Shown piece by piece: positions 40,522 through 52,500 of a stretch of DNA of 64,000 nucleotides. The stretch lies in contig CAJNDS010002634.1 in NCBI GenBank assembly GCA_905221605.1, positions 134,001-198,000 on the forward strand, in the 5' to 3' direction. This DNA comes from Symbiodinium natans. Taxonomy: Eukaryota > Sar > Dinophyceae > Suessiales > Symbiodiniaceae. The position numbers and the translations under genes are program-made. Every line of letters begins with the position of its first letter. Position 1 is the first letter of the stretch. A model generated the notes under the pieces. That model did not search any database, was not told where the DNA came from, and saw only the letters and a program-made list of their open reading frames with translations.

Positions 40522-43500
40522 ATGGGACAGTTCCGTGCAATGCCCTTAAGCCAACGCAGCCGGCACAAAACCCCAAAAAGTACCTGAAGCAGTCGGAGCC
40601 GTGATCTCCAGGAACGCCTGGGGAGCAAGACTTTGCTGAGCCAAATCACCGCCCTGGTCGAGCGAGCACAGTGGCTCGGGCCACTTTGGAATTAGGAGGC
40701 TCAACCAGCCTCGAACTTCTACCCTACAAGGGTTTACAGCCCCCGCAGCCCTCATCAACCCTGCATGCGCATAAAGGCTCAACAAAAGCGTGTAATGCCC
40801 CTACAAGCGCTAGTGGCTGGTTGGGGCAACCCGGGCCCACAAACCCGAAGCCCAGGCTGAACCGGGCCCCGGTACAGCATGTGGCGGACGCCGTGGCCCA
40901 CTGCTTTGTGCCAGCAGTCGCGCCTTGCACCTTCTTTCGGGTTTCACGGTTTCAGAAGGTTCAAGGGCTTAGGTCCTAGCGCTCATAAGGTTGAGGGTTT
41001 GGAGTGTCTGCGTGGGGTTGATGTTTGAAGAATCCTGCAAGTCTACAGCCCCGTGGAAGTCCAAACAATCGCCGGTTTCGGGTGTCTGCATCAGAAGGAG
41101 GGGGGTGAAGCAGCTTATTTTGCAGGAACTCCAGGGCATCAAGCAACGCACACATTTTCCTTTTTGTTCCCTAGGTGAGCCCAGGGATGAACCACAGCCG
41201 GCATCATACCCTGCAGAGCCAAAGTGCTGCTTGCGTGAGAGAGCATTGAGGTGTTGCTGAGCATCCTCACATGGGCCACATGGTATGTGCTGGTCTATAT
41301 CACAAAGGCAGCGGGCTTCTGTTTTCAGTTGGCGCTTTTTTTTTTTGGTTGCTTTTCTGGCCGAGACAAGTTTGGTGGATCTGCGAACCCACGCTTTCGG
41401 CCCATGCTCGTCTTAAACTCGAGACCCCAAACAGAGCAGCGACCTACACAACCGCTACAGACGGTGCCGTTCGAAGAGATCGTCCGGGGCCGCGACAGCT
41501 CGCAGCCAGAGCTGGACAAGGCGTCTGCCCCCTTAAGGGTTTGAGGGCAAAGTCGGAACCTTCATTGCCAGCAGCAGCTCAAAATGCCGATGCCGGACAG
41601 GAAGGAACTTGAGTTCTTTTGAAGAGATTGAAGATGATCATGATTCATGATTTTCATTTTTGGGGATGGCCTGCAGATCTTGATTCGCGTGTAGCCTTGT
41701 CATTTTTTGCTTGTGTGGAAGAGCTAGTCTTACAACTCAGGCTACCCTAGCCCCTACCTACCCTCCCTGAACGAATTAATGAAGGCGTTCTTCGTGCTGG
41801 AGCACGGCCTCACGGTGCTGCTTGTGGCATGCCCTTGTGCTCTCGGCGTCCTGGCGTGCAGGAAGTTTGCTTCGGGACTTGGCTGTTGGAGTCAGGAGGT
41901 TTGCCGGTTTAAAGCTGTTACGAACCAAGAGCATGTTTTCATGCATATAATATTATACATACATATATATATATATATGTTTATATTATTATATTTTATA
42001 TGGTGCTGTATTATGTTATATTGTATCAATATACGTCTATACTATGTATTCTAGAAACATACCCTTTAGTATACTTGCACGCACATTCGAATCACATACT
42101 ATAGTGCAGACCTGAGAAGGGCCCCCGTAGTACCCGCGCGGAGCTGTATATCTCAGCAGGTTCGCGAAAGAGAGTTTCTGTGCGTGAGCATGGGCCCGGG
42201 TGGTCGTTCTTAGTCTTAGTAGAAGCCCTGAGGGTTTAGGGTTTAGGGCGTGCAGCTAGGCCTGGCAACTCCAACAGCGGTCATGGCTGCGACAGGGGTG
42301 GCCGCAAAGTGCGGGATTCTAGCCTCCCGGCTGCTGACTCATCAGAGCCAAACCGCCCCAACCCTAAGCCAGCTGTGTGCGAGCATCCCGAAGTCCGGGG
42401 GCTAGGGGTGTTTGACAGGGGTTGCTGGGTTGGGCTTCTGAGACCCAACACAACTCCAGCCGATGATGCAGCTGCAGCTGTTCAGGCTGCCGGCCGGCGA
42501 AATCACCTTGCCAAGGTTTTGAGGGTGCAATCCTGATTTACACCTTTTACACCTGAGGTCTTCCAGACGAAGGACTCGTGCACTTGCACCCTGAGGTGTA
42601 GTATAGGGGTCGGAATAATTACTAATGGTATGCCCTTCTGGTAACTTTATCATTAGACTACAAGAAACCCCCAGAACTTTATTCTAATATTTCGGGCACC
42701 GGCCTTTGTGGATCTTGTTGTTCTGGCCGATGTGCCCTCCTTGATGAGGGCGGAAGAGTCTGCCGACACTTGATTGCCGGACAAGCTGTCTGGGGTGGCC
42801 ATTTCCTGAAGTGTCGGCACGCGGCTGTCTTTTTGCGCCATGTACTTGGAGGTTCATGGTACTTACAACCCAAATGATAACTGTACTTCTAACCCACTTA
42901 TAAGCCTTATGAGCCCCTTAAGTGCCCTAATGTGGTCATTATTGGGCTGTACGTACAGTTACAAGTGGACGATAAAGTCCATGAGCCTCCAAGTATGTTC
43001 CCCTGCGGAGTGGGCCGATGGCCCCCTTCTTGCGTACTCGATGCGTTGGTGCATCGTCCCTACAGTGTGAACCAAGAGGCTGCATTGCATAATGTGGGTG
43101 AAGCCCCTAAACCTCAAGGGATTAAGACTCGCACCCCTAAAAGGTTGTTTCCTTTGAAATGTGCTTCTAATATGGCCCTTCTAGGGTCCCCAAATCCCAA
43201 GGGTGCAACTTTACGAGTCCCAGGCCTAGAAAGCCCCAAAACCCTAGACCCGAGACCCTAGACCCTAAACCCTAAACCCTAAACCCTAAACCCACACAAA
43301 GCCCACATCGCAGCATCCCAGGTCCGCTCGGGCGCGATCCCTCTGGAGTTAGGCTCCAAGATCCAGCGGATGGTGCTGGACAGCCGTTGGGCTTCGATAC
43401 GCGTAGTTGGAGAGGGCGTGTGACGGCCACGTGGGCATGGGAGCTGAGTCCGGATTCAAGAGCCAGAAGGGTTTTGGGGGTTTTCGTTTTTTTTGTTTTT

Positions 43501-46500
43501 TTTTTTTTTGGGGGGGGGGGGGGGTGTTCGGCTGTTGGGTCGGGGAGTGCCAGTTGTTCTAGCGTCACAGAAGAAGAAGAAAAAAAAGAAGAAGAAGAAG
43601 TAGAAGAAGTAGTAGAAGAAGAATAATAAGAAGAAGAATAAGAATGGAGAAGGATCAATGGATGATCATGTGTTTTCATGCTTGTGGCTGCTGAGCAGGC
43701 AAATGCTTTAAGGAAGTCTGTCAGCCACAGCTTCCACGATGCCCACCTCGTTCACGACACCCGCACCGACATCCCTATATCCTCAGATTCTAGTCAGGAA
43801 CCCCCCACACTCTCAAGCCTATGCAGGACAAGACAGGCACATTGACAACAGGGAAGCCGAAAGCAAAAGCCTCGGCCATTCTCTGCCCGTGGGCACAGGA
43901 GGTCGGCGGCTTGAGTGCTTGGGTGTTGAGGCTTGTGCCGATATAGGCTTTTACATGCTAAGATCCGTCATCGTCACCATTGTCTAAACTAAACCCACCA
44001 ATAAAAGGCGAGGCGCTCTGCCCTGTGCATGCTTCACTTCTTTCCCAGTGCAAGAAGACAGTTGGCAGCGCCAGAAACCCCCTACACGATGAAACCCATC
44101 AGCCCTCGACCCCAAACACCAATTGCCTTAACCCCTAGACCCTACAAGGGCTGCAACAAAAACAAACCCAAGTGGCCAAAACACCACTCACCCTCAACCC
44201 TCAACCCTCCACCCTCCACCCTCCACCCTCCACCCTCCACCCTCCTCAGCCCTCAAGCCTCAACCCTAAACCCCAAACCCTAGACCCTATTCCTTTGCAG
44301 GAGCATTGCTGGGCCCAGCTCCTTTCGAGCTTCCGCGCGGCGACTGGGGATCCATCGGAGCGCCGCAAGGCTCCGGGGGGGCCTTTGGGGTTGGAGTTTA
44401 GGGTTTAGGGAAAAAGGTTTAGGGTTTAGGGTTTTGGGTTTTGGGGTTTAGGGGTTTAGGTGAGAGATAGAGAGAGAGGGGTTTAGGGGTGCTGCAAAAG
44501 GGGGATGTGTTTCAGGCTGTTGGGTTCGGGGTTGGAGAGGTTTCGGGGTTCGCTCCGGGCAACCAAAACCAAAGCCCAAAAGCTTTTGTACCCTGAAGCA
44601 CGACTCCCTTCTTCGAAGCATCGAAGCACGTCTTGTGGCAGACTCCCGGGACCCTGACCCCCTCCCCACCCCCCCCCCCCCACCAAAAAAACTGAAGAGA
44701 AAAGAACAAACAGCAAAACAAATAAACTCCGGCCTGTGTGGGGTTTGTGGGCTTGGTGACTTAGAGAGCTCAGACCTCTCAGGGAAGGTTTCGGGATGCC
44801 TCTGGGATTCGATATTTCGGACGCATGCTGAGACTTCAGTTGTAGGCTGGCGCTCGGAACCCTGAAGCCGGAGCAGATTCAGGTAGCCTTTGCTGTGGAC
44901 ATGACAACGACGTGGGTGAGCTCCGGTGGTGACGCCCGGCGCTGCGTGGGGGTGATTTAAGGACGATCGCAAGGTTTAGATTCGCGCAAACTTAGGGCTT
45001 CGGGTTAAAACGGCTGCTGATCGGCTGCGGGCGTGCGCAGTTCCATGACTTCTGTCGTGATGAACGGGACCCCTACACAGGTATGGCAGCAGCTTCCGCG
45101 CCTTAAAGTCCTTAGGCTCGGAACGCCCCAGCTCCCCGAACCCCGAAACCACATTGCTAATCTGCGAGGTGTGAGGGTTTGCCTGCACCGCGCCCGCGAG
45201 ACACGTACGATCGAACCCTGACCCCCTCCTCAGCCCCCGAAACTCGACAGAACCCGGTATGCCAGACCAAAGAGTCTCTGCTACTTCTAACACTCATCCT
45301 CAAGACCTCCGACAAGGAAGCCGGGGCCGAAAACGAGCCAGGGCCCTCAGAAGTTCTTCCTTCTGCGTGTCGGGAGCCCCCCCCAAGCCCTTGAATCCCA
45401 ACTGTTTTGTTGTTATTCTTCTGTCGGGGCTTTAGCCGGTCCTGGACAACCTCAGGTTTTTTAGCGGGCTCCTGACACATCCGGGGGGTCCTTGGGGCTG
45501 TTGTGGACTCACGGGGAGCCTGAAGAGGATGTTCCAAAGGGCTCTCTCTGGGTTGAAGGTTTAGGGTTTAGGGTTTAGGGTTTAGAGTCACCAGGAAGGG
45601 GGTTTTAGAATTTTAGGCCGGTGGTTCTTCCTTCTGGACTCTGCATGGTCGGTAGCCTATCGGCCCGGCAACGGCCTCTGAAGCCCAAAAGTCAAGCACC
45701 AAGCTTCCCCCAAGTCTGAAACCCCCAAGGCCTACAGATCCCGAACCCCAAGCCGCACTGCGCTGTCTAGCCGTGCGCGAGCGGGTGACGGGCCCTTAGT
45801 CCCTTGTTTAGAGGGATCCGAAGTATGGGCCCTTATTATGTGTAGTGCAGGGGGTTCTATAACAAGGGGACCCAAATTCAGGGCCCATGTTTGGAACCCC
45901 AAATCCTAACCCTACACCCTAAACCCTAAACTTAAGGGGGCAGCCCATACTTGGAAACTTAGATCAAGACCAGGTCTCAAGTGGCGAGCTTCCGCGTCTC
46001 CATGCCAGGAGCACTTCCCTGGGCGCTCTGGGTGACCGTGTTTTGGGGGTTGGGCTTTAGCGTTTTAGGTTTGGTTGGTTGAGGGTTTAGGGTTGAGGGT
46101 TTAGGGTTTAGGGCTAGGGCCAAGAAGGGACCATGCATGCTAGACGTATGGTTCGAAGAACGATGGGGTTTGGGGAGGAATATGTAGCGAGTGATGGAGG
46201 CAACTGCTTCTGCATGGGTCCGAAATCGCTAAGTCTCCCGACCCTAAACCAAACTCTGAAGCTCTTCACCACCCCTGGGGTCTAGCGCAGCCTTGGAGCA
46301 CCTAAACCTGAAGCACATCCCGAAAGCTGTGCCCGCTGCGGCTCAAGCCATTTGCAAATTCGTTGCATTCGAGAGCGCTCTTGGCTTCATTTTAAACAGA
46401 GCGACTCAGAACCTCGCGAGGTCTTTTCGCTGTCCAGTTTCTGCTTCTCGGGATGGAAGAGGCAAGCAAGCTGCTCTCCACAATCGACCTTGACGAGTTC

Positions 46501-49500
46501 ACCATCAAGGAGTGCCAGCATCCTGGGGGCCCCTTAAAAAGGCCCGAAACAATCAACTCCGGAGTGCTGCACCAGCCTAAGGCCTAAGCCCTGAACTCAA
46601 GCCCCGGAAGGTTTGGATCTGTGTTTATGTGCTCATCCGGGTGGCCGCTCTCTTTTGATGGACAGGGCCGTAGTTGGTGCGACTACTGATTGCTTAAGAA
46701 CCCCCCCAAAAAAATAAAACATATTCTTCCTTGTAAGGGTACTATAGGGACGATTGTTTTTTATTCTTTTGGGGCTCTTGCGCAAATGGGAGACTAGTGT
46801 TGGGAAACCCGCCGCTGTTTTGCGCGAGCCTGGTCCATAGCGCTGGCTGGTTGCACTAACTTGGAGCTGGTTGCGAGCTGGTATGTGATGTAAAAACCCC
46901 AAGCCCCCACACCCGGCTCCCGAACCCCAGACCTTAAACCCTAAACCCCAAACCCTAAACCCTAAACCCCAAACCCCCCCGGAGGAAGTGCAGAATGGCT
47001 GGGAGACCACTGAGAAGCGGCTGGGAGGGCCAAAGGCAGCTGGCGAAGAGGTGTTCGGAAAGCTCAAGGTCCCATGCTCCAAGAGCCCTAAAGCCCTTGT
47101 ACTAATGCTTTAGATCCTTAGGGGCTCAATGCCTAAACCCTAAGCCCTACGCCTTAAGCCCTAAACCCTAAACCCTAACCCCTAAACCCTAAACCCTAAA
47201 CCCCAAGCCCTAAACCCATTCCCTCAAGCTTGAGAAGCAAGGTTGAGGTGCCAAGAACGCAGGGCATGCTGAAGCGATCCAGCACGGTGTGGCACCTCTT
47301 GTCGGAGTTGCTGCAATGCCTCGGTGAACCAAAGGTGCCCCCCCTGGAAGTGCTTTAGGGTTTAGGGTTTGGGGTTTGGGGGTTTAGGGTTTAGGGTTTA
47401 GGCTTAGTGGGTTGGAGGGTTCAGGTGGCTAAGGTTCTGAGGGTCTTGCCAGCTCAAGGTGGTCCAGAAGCGCCTGGAGTACATTGCCCTGCGTCACATG
47501 AATGCGGACATCACCACAGCCGACATTGAGGTGTTTCGCAACATCCTGTTTGAAGTCTGCGCCTCAAAGCTGGGGGGCCTCATGACTCCGGAGTTTCAAT
47601 TCGGCCTCGGCCAAATCGTTGTCGCCGTTGGCACTTCCTTAGCCAAGACCCACGAGCATTACGCGAAGCGTTTGAAGCTGCTGACGACTTGCTGGAAGGA
47701 GGTGAATGCCACTGACGAGGAGGAGGCGGACGATCATCACGGAGCTGCAGAGCAGGAAGGTGAGGAGGGTGAGGAGAAGGAGAAGGACGCAGAGAAGGAC
47801 GCGAAGAAGGAGAAGGACAAGCACCACTCCGACAAGGCGCAGCAGATGCAGGCGGGGGGCCAGGGTGATGCCGGGAACGCTGAGAACGCTGGGAACGCGG
47901 AGAAGGGCGATCAGGAGGGCGACCAGGAGCGGCATGGAGCATGGAGGGACAATGACAACCTCAACATCCCTAAGACCTTCGCGGCCATGGCCCGGTTCAA
48001 TGCCGCGGTCATGGGCACCGGAGACCGCATGTGGTTTGCTGACATGCTCTATGCCATGGAGTCCCTGGTGCCATACATCGGCAACATCGACCGCGTGCAA
48101 GAAGACTGTGACGTGCTGATGTTGACGTTGGCCAGGTATGACAAGGTCAATCTCAAGGAGTTCCGCTCTGTGATGTTTGCCAGCCTCAGATCACTCCTGC
48201 CAACCACCTGGAGCTCAGACCACGAGAACGCCTGGGCCTGGTTCTGGGGCATCGTGGAAAAAAAGGTCGAGGAGAACAAGCACATGCCTATTCACAACCA
48301 CCAGTGCCTGAGAACCTTCCTCGCGCGCATGGACGAGGCGACCTTGGAGGACTTCAAGCTGAAGGTCTTCGACACCTTCTTTGCCACCACTGAGGAGTCG
48401 CAGCTCTACCTTCGCGCGGCCAACAAGCGCCTGATGTACATCATGGGCCGGATCCTGACCATTATGTCAGACATCTACACCAAGACCCACCAGGCAGTCA
48501 TCGCGCTCTCTGCCCTGGGACTGCTGCATGCAGGCCACGGGGTTCCTGAGGACTTGGTACGCCCCTTCGTCCAAGCATTCATGGGAGGCATCAAGAACAA
48601 CTGCCCGGACGAGTCTTTGCACGACGGGCTGTGGTGGACCTTGGATCTGATCGGCAGGATCTTCATCCGGACCTTGGCGGAGGGCTCCACACCAGTCATC
48701 ATCGCCATCAACAGGAACACGACCAAAGCCATGAAGCTGGCGGTGGCGAACGCACCGCGCGGGGAGCGCGAGGTGATCCTGCTTAAGGTCCAGGTGGGCA
48801 CCGAATCCATGTCGCCCCTGATCTGGGCCGTGGAAAAGGGTGCCCTGGACTCGGCGAAGGCGATCCTCGATGACTTGCTCACCATGCGGGCAGACCGTGC
48901 GCGGTACTACTTCGGAATGGAGGCGTTGTGGACCCGTCATCCAGACATCATCAGCTTGCTTTGTGTCAAGGCCCCGTCGCTCCTCTCGACGTTGTTTGAC
49001 GGGCTCATATGGCGCTCCAAGAACGTGAAGAACGGCATGCGGCGGGCGAACTACTACATCGCCTCCATGATCGTGGGCCAGGATGGCAACCTCACCGATT
49101 CGCTGCTGGACCTGATCAAGCAAGGCGACCCCGAGATCATCTGCCACCCGGCTGTCGTCTTCCAGGCCGACCTGCTATGGACTCGGCTCTGTTGCATACC
49201 CTGGGCCATGACGAAGCTGTGGTTCTGCCTCACTCTCATGGTGTATGTCTTGGGGGAGCAGCGGGCCATCTTCCAGAGTGAGCCCTTGAGCTCCGATCGC
49301 TTCACGATCGTTGCGTGCCGCGTGCTGCTGTACGTGTGCAGCCTCGGCCAGCTCACTGCCAAGCATGGCTTCCAGACACTCAGAGCCGTTCGCCAGAAGC
49401 AGATGACCCGCTTTTGGTGCTTGCCTGTACCCAAGTACGTGCTGCAGACACGCCAGGAGCTGATCGAAGTGATCCTGCTGCTTATGCTGATGTGCCTGCT

Positions 49501-52500
49501 GTGCATTGAGCCCTTCCTCCACTGCCTTGCTGTTTCAAGCGAGCTCCTCGTTGACTGCTGCGAGTTTGGTGAGTGGCAATGTAATCTAATAAGCACCTAC
49601 AACCGCCTCGCCGCCTTCCCCATGCTTCTCTACTTTGTGCTTGCCTCCGAGTTGGTGCACCTGAACGTTCATCTCTCCGTCTTCAGCGTGATCTGCTCCA
49701 GCCTGATGCTTAGGGATATTTGGAAATTCATTTCTAATTTTTGGGGTACTTCAGAATTCCTCAGAAACAGCTAAAATGATAAATCTTCAGTGTAGGATGT
49801 GGGAGTTCCTCCTCTACGTGGCCGTCCTGATCTTCTTCACGGCGGCCTTCGCCTCGGCGGTGGCCTGTCTGCCGTCAGGCCTGGGTGCGGACTCGACTCT
49901 TAGGGATACTTGGGAATCGCTTTTTACATTTGGGTGCTATAATTCCTAAGAAACAGCAAGAATGATGATGATTCTTGGTAGAGGGTCCCAAATTCAGTAT
50001 AGGATTCATATGCGGGACTTCTACAGCTGGCCATTGGCTTTTGAGTCCATGCTGTCCATGGCCTTCAAAGTCTACGGCAGCAACAACTACGAGGACATCG
50101 CGCAGGCGGGGGAGCCGATGTTGAAGTGGTTCGTGATGGCCTTTGCCGCTTGCTGGCATGTCTACCTCATGAACCTGATGGTGGCCCAGCTGTGTCAGCG
50201 CTACAACGAGATCTTTCATGACGCGCGGGGGAATGCTCGCTTGACCCGTGGCATCAACATTTATGAGACGTCCATGCCCCTGATCTCCAAGAAGCGATGG
50301 AAATCCTTCGTGGATTCCTTGCATCTGGATGAGGCCTGCGAGCTGGACGAAGGCGACAATGGACCGCGTGGTGCTGTCCCGACGACAGAGGATCCTTACG
50401 ACTACCTCCAATACCCCAAGGTTCATGGGGTTCCCCAACTGCCCCCCTCTATACTACACCCGCTAGGGCCCCAACCTTGAATAACCTTCATTAGGCTCAG
50501 TTATCCCTAAATAGCCTTAATTATGGAAGGTGACGCTGGACCGGGTCCAGCGCTACGGAGGCCTTGCAAACCCAGCATTGCCGTGGCCATCCCTTGACGA
50601 GGCGGTGGACGACAGCGCCGTCGGCAAGCTCACGCGGATGACGCAGCAGAAGTTCGAGGAGATGGATAGGCTCATGGTGGACATGGCCATCAAGCTCCAA
50701 GTCCGCTCTGCAGCCACCTCCGCCACCGACAAGTTCTCTTCGCTGCACGGATCGCAGCAGCGTGATGTCAGCAAGCAGGACCACGGTGACCACGAGACCG
50801 ACCAGGAAGTTGCCGAGACCGTCAAGGAGTCCGCGCTTGACGAAGGTGCAGGCTTGAACGAGAAGACGGAGCACGAGCTTGCGCAGGAGTGCACAGAGGA
50901 GGGCGAAACGCCGACCGAGAGTGCGTCTGGTATCAAACGCAGCAATACCAGAAGCCCCTCGGCTGTGCAGATGTGAACCCCGTCAGCCGTGAACTGCTTT
51001 TAGTCGCTGGGCCTGGGCTGAGAAGATGTTTTGTGACTTCCGAGAAATGATACCAGGCTTTGTTTCCTGTTGATGGTAACGCACTGGACTGAGCCCAGAC
51101 AACAGATTTGACTCATTAAGAGTCTTGACTCACTGAAAGGGTCTTTGAGCATGCTTCGATGGCTGCCGCAGCTCAGCAACAGCTCGGCCTGTTCACTTTC
51201 ATCGCATTTGGGTTCGTGGGTTGCTAGCCAAGGCCTAGAAAGCGAAGCCAAGGGAATGCCTTGAAAGACAAAGAGAGTGCAGAGCTGAATGGCGCATTTT
51301 TGAAGACTTCACTTTTTGTTGCTTGACATGCGACCATTTCAAGGCGACGGTTTAAAGAAGACATGGCGACAACTGCCAAACTATGCCTTGTGAGATTTCA
51401 AGCAAGTAACTCAGAGCGTTGTGCTCACCGGTTCTGATCTGAAGTCTCGGCACAATCGTGCCGCCTTTGCTGCCAATTTGTTGTGCCATGGATCAAATGC
51501 CCCAAGGGCAAGGGTACATGGGAGCCGAATTCCTTCGTTCCGGTCAGGGCCAGGATGAAGAAGAGATGCGCCAAAACCTGTGAACTATCTACCTCTTCCT
51601 CTCGCGGGTGGCCAAACCTTACACTAGAAATCCCCAAAGCCCCTAAAACCCTAAAGGCCCCACCCCCCCCCCCAACTCATCGCAGGATCCCGCTCGGCTT
51701 CGGAGAGGGACGACAGTCGCTTGGAGGCCCGGAAGGTTGCCAACTCAGGAACCCTAAACCCTAAACCCTAAACCCTAAACCCTAAACCCAAAACCCAAAA
51801 CCCTGAACCCTAAACCCTAAACCCTAAACCCTGAACCCTAAATCCTAAACCCTGAACCCTGAACCCTCAAAGGCAGAGCAAGCCTTCTGGTGGGCCTTGG
51901 GCTCTGCAGAGAGCTCGAGCACCCGGGCCGCAGACTTCGAGGGCAAGTCTTCTTGTTTCAGAATTTTCCGGTTGGACGCTCCGGTTTTAGGGTTTAGGGT
52001 TTAGGGTTTAGGGTTCACGCAACCTGATCACGGCAACAACATGCTACGAACCTTCGCATCTCACGTAGCTGTGGACATGGCTACCTCACAAGGGTTGGGC
52101 TCAGGCGAACACCTCATCGCCAAAGAGTGCCTGAGCAACAACAGGAGTTGTGGCAGTGCTGACGGGCGGGATGTCATGGGCTGACTTGTCTATAGGTTTG
52201 AGGGCGGCGGCGTCTGCGGTGGAGCATCCCGAGCCCATTGCAAATGAACAGCCGATTGAGGCAACATGCCTTTCTGAGTCTCAACCCGGCAGAACCCGTT
52301 GGATGTTCCCTATGTGTAGTATCAAGTGGGACTATACTAACAGTCCTTAGCAGGGATTATACTAGGAGTACGAAAATCCCTATTAAGGACTTAGTACATG
52401 GGGGAACATCCCAAAGTTGAAGCCCTGAAGAGCCTTTAGATGGATCCGCGCCGCGAAGTGCTTAGATAAGGCTCGTCGACGTGGCCGCTCAGAAAGCGCG

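Noticed and set aside
40251-40649. Frames containing Thr-His or Cys-Val runs
   Set aside because: They are translations of the CTCGTG and TG repeats.
44070-44100. Acceptor cgccag followed by AAACCCCCTACACG, which would read DKTPYT after the 43382 exon
   Set aside because: It lacks the invariant Gly-Thr of DKTGT and runs on into low-complexity repeat translation.
45041-45086. Segment with good AG and GT edges reading VVMNGTPTQ, considered as the missing DKTGT exon
   Set aside because: The phase required after 43382 gives a stop here, and Asp-Lys-Thr is absent.
48049-49596. Several reverse-strand frames of 100-226 codons opposite the channel gene
   Set aside because: They are shadows of the long GC-rich plus-strand exon.
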